Made by a program: the position numbers and the translations under genes. A stretch of 18,120 nt of DNA from assembly GCA_023441625.1 (NCBI GenBank), contig JAEZOA010000002.1:1-18120 (forward strand). Direction: 5' to 3'. Below the pieces are notes generated by a model, which was not told where the DNA came from, ran no database searches, and saw only the letters and a list, made by a program, of their open reading frames with translations. This document shows, in pieces, positions 13,299 through 18,120 of the stretch (positions are counted from its first letter, which is position 1; each line of letters begins with the position of its first letter). The DNA is from Bacillota bacterium (lineage in GTDB: Bacteria; Bacillota; Clostridia; Acetivibrionales; DSM-1351).

Positions 13299-14489
13299 TT
13301 ATAGTCCAGCTTCTACCTTCAATATGGCAGCTACATCAGTTTTTTCCCATGTAAAGTCTGAATCATTTCTCCCAAAATGTCCATAAGCTGCAGTCTTCTT
13401 ATATATTGGTCTTCTCAAATCGAGCGTATTAATTATTGCTGCTGGTCTCAAATCAAAGTGCTTATTGACTAGCTCAGAAATTTTCTCTTCAGAAATAGCA
13501 GCTGTTCCAAAAGTATCAACAAGTACCGAAACTGGCTTTGCAACACCAATGGCATATGCAATCTGAACCTCACACTTTTTAGCAATTCCTGCCGCAACAA
13601 TGTTCTTAGCAACATATCTTGCTGCATATGCTGCTGAACGGTCAACCTTTGTTGGATCCTTTCCTGAAAAAGCTCCACCGCCATGTCTGGCATATCCACC
13701 ATAAGTATCTACAATTATTTTTCTTCCAGTAAGACCAGAATCACCCTGCGGCCCGCCAACAACAAATCTTCCAGTTGGGTTAATAAAGTACTTAGTATTG
13801 GAATCCAAAAGTTCTGCTGGAATAACAGGCTTTATTACATACTCTATAATATCCTTTTCGATAGTATCATGGTCTACCTCAGCACTATGCTGAGTAGAAA
13901 TAACAACAGTATCAACTCTAACAGGCTTATCTCCATCATACTCTACGGTAACCTGTGATTTTCCATCAGGTCTCAAATAGTTAACAACTTTATTCTTTCT
14001 TATTTCACTAAGCCTTCTTGACAGCTTATGGGCTAGAGTAATTGGCATAGGCATCAACTCAGGAGTCTCATCGCATGCATATCCAAACATCATTCCCTGG
14101 TCTCCAGCACCTATAGCCTGTAATTGTTCTTCACCCATCTCTCCAGTTTTTGCTTCTAACGCCTTATCAACACCCATTGCAATATCTGCTGACTGCTCAT
14201 CTATTGATGTGAGTACTGCACAGGTGTCACAATCAAAGCCATATTTTGCTCTATCATAGCCAATTTCTCTTATTGTATTTCTTACCACCTTGGGAATATC
14301 CACATAGCATTGTGTTGATATCTCTCCCATTACCATTACCATACCAGTGGCTACTGCTGTTTCACAGGCTACTCTAGCTTGTGGATCCTGTTCATAAATT
14401 GCGTCAAGTATTGAGTCAGATATCTGATCACACATTTTGTCTGGATGCCCTTCAGTTACTGATTCAGATGTAAATAATCTCTTTGACAT
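13299..14489 (-). CDS. metK: S-adenosylmethionine synthetase
   Basis: Makes S-adenosylmethionine from methionine and ATP, releasing phosphate and pyrophosphate. A complete 396-residue protein of standard length. Conserved parts visible: TSESVTEGHPDKMCDQIS at 7-24 (ATP contact), GAGDQGMMFGYA at 127-138 (the family signature), INPTGRFVVGGPQGDSGLTG at 236-255 and the glycine-rich GGGAFSGKDPTKVDRS at 270-285. AGGAGG sits 8 bases before the ATG. It is a single-gene transcript: a promoter, SAM-I riboswitch and intrinsic terminator are upstream and a second terminator follows. Transcription is therefore expected to fall when the product, SAM, is abundant. Confidence 0.98.
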   Translation of the reverse strand: MSKRLFTSESVTEGHPDKMCDQISDSILDAIYEQDPQARVACETAVATGMVMVMGEISTQCYVDIPKVVRNTIREIGYDRAKYGFDCDTCAVLTSIDEQSADIAMGVDKALEAKTGEMGEEQLQAIGAGDQGMMFGYACDETPELMPMPITLAHKLSRRLSEIRKNKVVNYLRPDGKSQVTVEYDGDKPVRVDTVVISTQHSAEVDHDTIEKDIIEYVIKPVIPAELLDSNTKYFINPTGRFVVGGPQGDSGLTGRKIIVDTYGGYARHGGGAFSGKDPTKVDRSAAYAARYVAKNIVAAGIAKKCEVQIAYAIGVAKPVSVLVDTFGTAAISEEKISELVNKHFDLRPAAIINTLDLRRPIYKKTAAYGHFGRNDSDFTWEKTDVAAILKVEAGL

Positions 14490-14602
14490 TAAAAATACCT
14501 CCTATTTAGTATAATATTAATCTCGAGGACTTTTTTTATGCTTGCTTTTGAGCAATTAAGAGACACAAGATGGAAACCTAGTTTTACTCATTTTTTAAGT
14601 AT

Positions 14603-14625
14603 AAAAAAAACCTCTTTCGAGGTTT
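14603..14625 (-). terminator. Riboswitch expression-platform terminator
   Basis: AAACCTC and GAGGTTT form a 7-bp stem with a GAAA tetraloop, running into eight Us. It lies between the SAM-I aptamer and metK. Its CCTC can instead pair with the GAGG at the 3' side of aptamer helix P1, giving the usual antiterminator alternative when SAM is absent. Confidence 0.88.
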
Positions 14626-14652
14626 GTCATGTTTGCCATTACAATGAACACC

Positions 14653-14750
14653 CCTCATCTTTCAGGCAAAGCCTGTAGGAATTGGCACCATACATTTTAT
14701 GCTGGTTGCCAGGTTTCATTGGGCCGTTCCCTCCACCTATCTTGATAAGG
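14653..14750 (-). ncRNA. SAM-I (S-box) riboswitch
   Basis: On the minus strand the sequence shows the S-box core in order: CCTTATCAAGATAGGTGGAG, GGACGGCCC-like P2 junction (GGGAACGGCCC), GAAACCTGGCAACC, then GGTGCCAATTCCTACAGG and the closing GATGAGG. P1 forms from CCTTATC (14750-14744) with GATGAGG (14659-14653). The aptamer binds SAM; ligand binding stabilises P1 and lets the downstream terminator (14603-14625) form, switching metK off. Match to the family is strong throughout. Confidence 0.97.
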
Positions 14751-14774
14751 ATTAAATTATTAACTTCATAATTT

Positions 14775-14803
14775 ATTTAATCATATAATATTTCAGTAGT
14801 CAA
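14775..14803 (-). promoter_or_regulatory. Predicted sigma-A promoter of metK
   Basis: TTGACT (14803-14798), 17 bases, TTAAAT (14780-14775) on the minus strand. The start site would fall about 17 bases before the riboswitch, the usual distance. Confidence 0.6.
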
Positions 14804-14875
14804 GAATTTTATAATTAGCTTTATTTCATATTTTTCCATATGTCTTAGCTATGCATATACCTATAAACTAAAACA

Positions 14876-14908
14876 GCTGTCTAAAATAATGATATTATTT
14901 TAGACAGC
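14876..14908 (-). terminator. Intrinsic terminator after ftsH
   Basis: A perfect 15-bp inverted repeat (GCTGTCTAAAATAAT with its complement) around a 3-base centre, then TGTTTTAGTTTAT on the minus strand, 22 bases past the ftsH stop. The T-rich tail is interrupted, so efficiency is uncertain. Confidence 0.75.
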
Positions 14909-14930
14909 CTTAGTAATTAACAATTTATAC

Positions 14931-16793
14931 TTAACCTTCAAGTTGTGGTACTGCTTGCCCTTCTAATACTGCTCCCTCAAAAATTGATTCAAACTCGGCA
15001 CCTTCAACTTTTTCCTTCTCAAGAAGAATACCAGCTAACCTATTGAGCTTATCAATATTATCTCTGAGTAAGTTTAGTGTTTTTTCATAAGCGCTATCAA
15101 TTATTTGTTTTACTTCGTTGTCAATAATACCTGCAACCTCATCACTGATATTGCTTGTATGTCCATAATCTCTCCCAAGGAAAACTTCATCATTTTCGTT
15201 GCCAAAAATCATGTTGCCCAGCTTATCACTCATACCATACTTTGTAACCATATTCCTAGCTATCTGATTGACCTTTTTCAAGTCACTTGATGCACCTGTA
15301 CTTATTTCGTCTAATACTATTTCTTCAGCAGCTCTTCCGCCTAAAGCGATTATTATTTCTTCAATAAGCTGAGACTTAGTATGATAACTCTTATCCTCTT
15401 GAGGTCTGCTTGCTGTATAACCACCTGCCATACCAGCAGGTATAATAGATACTCTATCTACCTTTTGACTTGTGGATATAAGCTTAATTGCAACCGCGTG
15501 TCCTGCTTCATGGAAGGCTGTAACCTTCTTGTCGATTTCACTCATAACGCGGCTCTTCTTCTCAGGTCCCATCATTACCTTGAAGGCAGCTTCTTTAATT
15601 TCCTCATGACCTATTTTTTTCTTATTAGCTCTAGCTGTTAACAGTGCTGCTTCATTGAGCAAGTTCTCTAAATCGGCACCAGTAAAGCCCGGTGTAATTC
15701 TTGCAAGATCATCCAGCTTAACATCCTCATGCAACGGCTTGCCTCTTGCATGAACCTTCAAAATCTGCTCTCTTCCTTTTATATCAGGTAATCCAACTAC
15801 TACTCGTCTATCAAAACGTCCAGGTCTTAAAAGTGCAGGGTCAAGAATGTCAGGTCTATTAGTAGCGGCAAGTATTATAACTCCCTCGTTTATACCAAAT
15901 CCATCCATCTCAACAAGTAACTGATTTAAGGTCTGTTCTCTTTCATCATGACCTCCACCCATACCTGCTCCTCTATGTCTACCAACTGCATCAATTTCAT
16001 CAATGAATACTATACATGGTGCACTCTTTTTGGCTTGTTCAAAAAGATCACGAACACGCGATGCACCTACACCAACAAACATCTCAACAAAGTCTGAACC
16101 ACTGATACTGAAAAACGGAACTCCAGCCTCACCAGAAACCGCCTTTGCCAAAAGTGTTTTACCTGTACCGGGAGGTCCCACTAAAAGAACTCCTTTAGGT
16201 ATTCTAGCTCCAAGCTCAACAAACTTCTTAGGTGCTTTTAGGAACTCAACAATCTCTGCAAGCTCCTCCTTCTCCTCATCAGCTCCGGCCACATCAACAA
16301 AAGTAACCTTTTTCTTATCGTCAACTGAAAGCTTTGCACGGCTTTTGCCAAAGGACATAACTCGATTGCCCCCGCCTCCGCCTTGTGATTGCTGTATAAA
16401 GAAAAACCATATTAATATAAGTATTATAACAAATCCAATTGTTGGTAGTATTGCTACCCACCATGGTGGCTGATATGGCTGGACAACACTATATTTCTCA
16501 ATAAGCTTTGCTGAAAATGCCTCTGTAAATATATTAGATGCGGAAGTAACATCTGGTGGAACGGTCACTATATACTTTGTTGCTTTACTTTTTTCATCTA
16601 TTGCTTTAATAAGTTCTATTGTAGCAACGTCTTCTTGAAGCTCAATGCTCTTTACATTTTTTTGACTAATTTGTGTTATCAACTCTGAATAAACCATCTT
16701 CGGTGGATTATCAGACGATGCAAAAAATGTAATTACCACTAAAATTACTATAAAAATAATTATATAAAAACTAATACCCTTAAAATATTTCAA
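14931..16793 (-). CDS. ftsH: FtsH, membrane ATP-dependent zinc protease
   Basis: Hexameric AAA+ protease of the cytoplasmic membrane that degrades misassembled membrane proteins and regulators. The product is 620 residues, typical length. Two transmembrane helices (about 8-24 and 112-132) flank an extracytoplasmic domain. The AAA module has Walker A GPPGTGKT (206-213), Walker B IVFIDEID (261-268), pore loop FVEMFVGVG (235-243) and the second region of homology NRPDILDPALLRPGRFDR (312-329). The peptidase has HEAGH (428-432) with Asp504 as the third zinc ligand. The start is TTG, chosen because AAGGAGGG lies 7 bases away and MKYFKGISFY leads directly into the first membrane helix. It follows hpt after 218 AT-rich bases. 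Confidence 0.97.
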   Translation of the reverse strand: MKYFKGISFYIIIFIVILVVITFFASSDNPPKMVYSELITQISQKNVKSIELQEDVATIELIKAIDEKSKATKYIVTVPPDVTSASNIFTEAFSAKLIEKYSVVQPYQPPWWVAILPTIGFVIILILIWFFFIQQSQGGGGGNRVMSFGKSRAKLSVDDKKKVTFVDVAGADEEKEELAEIVEFLKAPKKFVELGARIPKGVLLVGPPGTGKTLLAKAVSGEAGVPFFSISGSDFVEMFVGVGASRVRDLFEQAKKSAPCIVFIDEIDAVGRHRGAGMGGGHDEREQTLNQLLVEMDGFGINEGVIILAATNRPDILDPALLRPGRFDRRVVVGLPDIKGREQILKVHARGKPLHEDVKLDDLARITPGFTGADLENLLNEAALLTARANKKKIGHEEIKEAAFKVMMGPEKKSRVMSEIDKKVTAFHEAGHAVAIKLISTSQKVDRVSIIPAGMAGGYTASRPQEDKSYHTKSQLIEEIIIALGGRAAEEIVLDEISTGASSDLKKVNQIARNMVTKYGMSDKLGNMIFGNENDEVFLGRDYGHTSNISDEVAGIIDNEVKQIIDSAYEKTLNLLRDNIDKLNRLAGILLEKEKVEGAEFESIFEGAVLEGQAVPQLEG

Positions 16794-17011
16794 AAATTAT
16801 CCCTCCTTATTTTATAAACAAGGCACTAAACCCATAAGCCCCATTAATAACCCTTTTACAATTGCTTCAATCCTTTGATATATAATACCAATTTTCATTA
16901 AATAACAAACAAATTTATATGAAAATCTTTCTAATTTTATACAGTATATATTATATTAGCATATACAAATATAAAACACAATAAACTCAATTCCATGTTA
17001 ACAATTTATTA
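16794..17011 (-). other. AT-rich spacer between hpt and ftsH
   Basis: 218 bases, very AT-rich, with no convincing ORF and no hairpin with U-tract after hpt. The strongest promoter-like pairing near ftsH is TTTGTT, 16 bases, TATTAT (-10 at 16887-16882), but in such AT-rich DNA this is weak. The ftsH ribosome-binding site AAGGAGGG is at its downstream end. Confidence 0.4.
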
Positions 17012-17548
17012 TTATTTAATGTATACCTCTTTTTTAAGCACACATACCTCAGGTATATTTCTATATTTCCCAGCATAGTCCAAGCCATATCCAATTACAA
17101 ACTCATCAGGAATCTCGATCCCCTTGTAGTCAATCTTGATGTCTACTTTTCTTCTTGAAGGCTTATCCAATGCTGCACATATTCTTACACTAAGGGGACC
17201 TCTAGTTTTCAGGAGGTCTACGAGATGGTTAAGAGTGAGGCCAGTGTCAATAATATCCTCCACAATAAGGACATGCTTACCATCAATATTTGTATCAACA
17301 TCCTTTATTATTTTTACTACACCTGATGATTTTGAAGAATCTCCATAGCTTGATACAGAAATAAAATCTAAATCAACAGGAATAGTTATTTTCCTTGCAA
17401 GGTCTGATAGGAAAATAAATCCTCCTTTTAACACACCAATTATTACCAATTCTTTCCCTTCATAGTCCTTTGATATTTGAGCCCCCAATTCTTCAACCTT
17501 TTTTTGAAGCTCTTCATTTGAAATTAAAACACGTTCGATTACGTCCAT
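17012..17548 (-). CDS. hpt: Hypoxanthine phosphoribosyltransferase
   Basis: Purine salvage enzyme converting hypoxanthine or guanine and PRPP to IMP or GMP. The product is 178 residues, normal length. It shows the loop LVIIGVLKGGFIFLSDLAR (34-52), the flexible-loop SVSSYGDSSKSSG (64-76), the PRPP-binding motif HVLIVEDIIDTGLTL (92-106), and the base-recognition end DEFVIGYGLDYAGKYRNIP (148-166). It lies between tilS and ftsH, a conserved Firmicutes arrangement; the 48-base gap after tilS suggests co-transcription. AAGGGGG is about 12 bases before the ATG at 17548. In Bacillus subtilis Hpt and TilS act together as activators of ftsH transcription; whether that applies here is not visible. Confidence 0.97.
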   Translation of the reverse strand: MDVIERVLISNEELQKKVEELGAQISKDYEGKELVIIGVLKGGFIFLSDLARKITIPVDLDFISVSSYGDSSKSSGVVKIIKDVDTNIDGKHVLIVEDIIDTGLTLNHLVDLLKTRGPLSVRICAALDKPSRRKVDIKIDYKGIEIPDEFVIGYGLDYAGKYRNIPEVCVLKKEVYIK

Positions 17549-17596
17549 TGATGCAAATCCCCCTTAAAAATTATAACAGAATTTAATATATAGTCT

Positions 17597-18120
17597 CTAC
17601 ATTTTTTTATGTTCAAAAGTAATCTTCAATACAGAATTAGTATTATCAGTTACTTTATAATTATCACTAGTTTTATTTCCAATAATCCAAATTATCTCCT
17701 TATTTATAGCTAATAATGGAATTTCATTTCTCTCCTCTCTCTGAATTTTAATATCTATAAAATATTCTTTTAATTTTTTTGTACCATTTGAGTTTAATGG
17801 CTTAAAAATATCTCCATCTCGTCTATTTCTTACCACGATATCAAAATTGTTTCCATTTAGTTTACCATAATCTACAAATTTAGTATAAATGTCTTTATTT
17901 TTAGTTATTAATTCAAGACAATCCGCCTTTTTTTCAAAATTCATTAACTTGGTTGTAATTATTGCATTAATATTATTGATAATTGTTTTTCCTGGAATTT
18001 CAAGCTTGTACTCGAAGCTGTGGAATTGCTCTGCAGTTTGTTTTCTAATAATTATGGACTTATAGGATTTTACAGCCAACATTCCATGTGGAATATCAAC
18101 TCGAGCACCTGTCCTTCCAT
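17597..18120 (-). CDS. tilS: tRNA(Ile)-lysidine synthetase TilS, C-terminal part (cut by window edge)
   Basis: TilS converts C34 of the minor tRNA-Ile to lysidine so that it reads AUA codons. Only the last 173 residues are in the window; the N-terminal PP-loop ATPase domain lies beyond 18120. The frame is open across the edge, reading GRTGARVDIPHGMLAVKSYK. The C-terminal domain is recognisable by NRRDGDIFKPLNSNGTKKLK and EIPLLAINKEIIWIIGNKTS, the family's (R)RxGD...K.LK signature. The ATG at 18082 is internal, not the true start. hpt follows after 48 bases. Confidence 0.93.
   Translation of the reverse strand, partial: GRTGARVDIPHGMLAVKSYKSIIIRKQTAEQFHSFEYKLEIPGKTIINNINAIITTKLMNFEKKADCLELITKNKDIYTKFVDYGKLNGNNFDIVVRNRRDGDIFKPLNSNGTKKLKEYFIDIKIQREERNEIPLLAINKEIIWIIGNKTSDNYKVTDNTNSVLKITFEHKKM

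Noticed and set aside
13469..13702. Second minus-strand frame inside metK
   Set aside because: Low-complexity Leu/Gln-rich frame shadow of a fully conserved enzyme.
16003..16473. 156-codon plus-strand open frame across ftsH
   Set aside because: It is the reverse complement of the highly conserved AAA domain; composition mirrors FtsH codons and there is no independent start signal.
1..18120. CRISPR arrays, insertion sequences, phage genes, tRNA or rRNA genes
   Set aside because: No spaced direct repeats, transposase or integrase motifs, terminal inverted repeats or tRNA-like cloverleaf sequences were seen; the gene order is core chromosomal.

Overview
This is an AT-rich Clostridia-type (Firmicutes) chromosomal window in which every supported gene lies on the minus strand, so it reads biologically from position 18120 down to 1. 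The gene order comF-yvyF-flgM-flgN-flgK-flgL-yviE-fliW-csrA-flagellin is the Bacillus/Clostridium late flagellar cluster. The tilS-hpt-ftsH order, a SAM-I riboswitch on metK and strong AGGAGG ribosome-binding sites all point to the same group. A mesophilic anaerobic Clostridium/Ruminiclostridium relative is my inference; nothing here fixes the species.

Layout in transcription order. (1) 18120-14876: the 3' end of tilS (cut by the window edge), hpt, and ftsH with a TTG start, closed by a long perfect hairpin. (2) 14803-13239: promoter, SAM-I riboswitch, attenuator-type terminator, metK, terminator. (3) 13056-12718: a small membrane-anchored protein resembling the first part of a family 2 glycosyltransferase. 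(4) 12652-10165: recD2 helicase with a plausible promoter. (5) 10122-8731: comFC and yvyF, ending in a hairpin pair and a clear intrinsic terminator. (6) 8708-2125: a class-III flagellar unit starting at a sigma-D (sigma-28) promoter: flgM, flgN, two consecutive flgK paralogues, flgL and a yviE-type DUF6470 gene. (7) 2045-1372: fliW and csrA, tightly coupled. (8) 1286-1: a second sigma-D promoter, a GGA-rich leader with a CsrA-type hairpin, and flagellin lacking about its last 20 residues.

The flagellar genes form a checkpoint circuit. FlgM holds sigma-D until the hook is complete. FlgN escorts the FlgK and FlgL junction proteins. FliW bound to flagellin releases CsrA, which then represses flagellin translation through the leader. 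Promoters, target hairpin and all regulators are visible in this one window.

The most unusual feature is the first of the two flgK genes (5602-7743). Its product is 713 residues long and carries an insertion of about 205 residues (304-508) whose sequence pattern resembles a von Willebrand factor A (VWA) domain with a degraded metal site. It lies at the place where the neighbouring 541-residue FlgK has only a short linker. If confirmed, the hook-filament junction would contain a second FlgK-like subunit displaying an adhesin-type domain. The rest of the window is conventional housekeeping.
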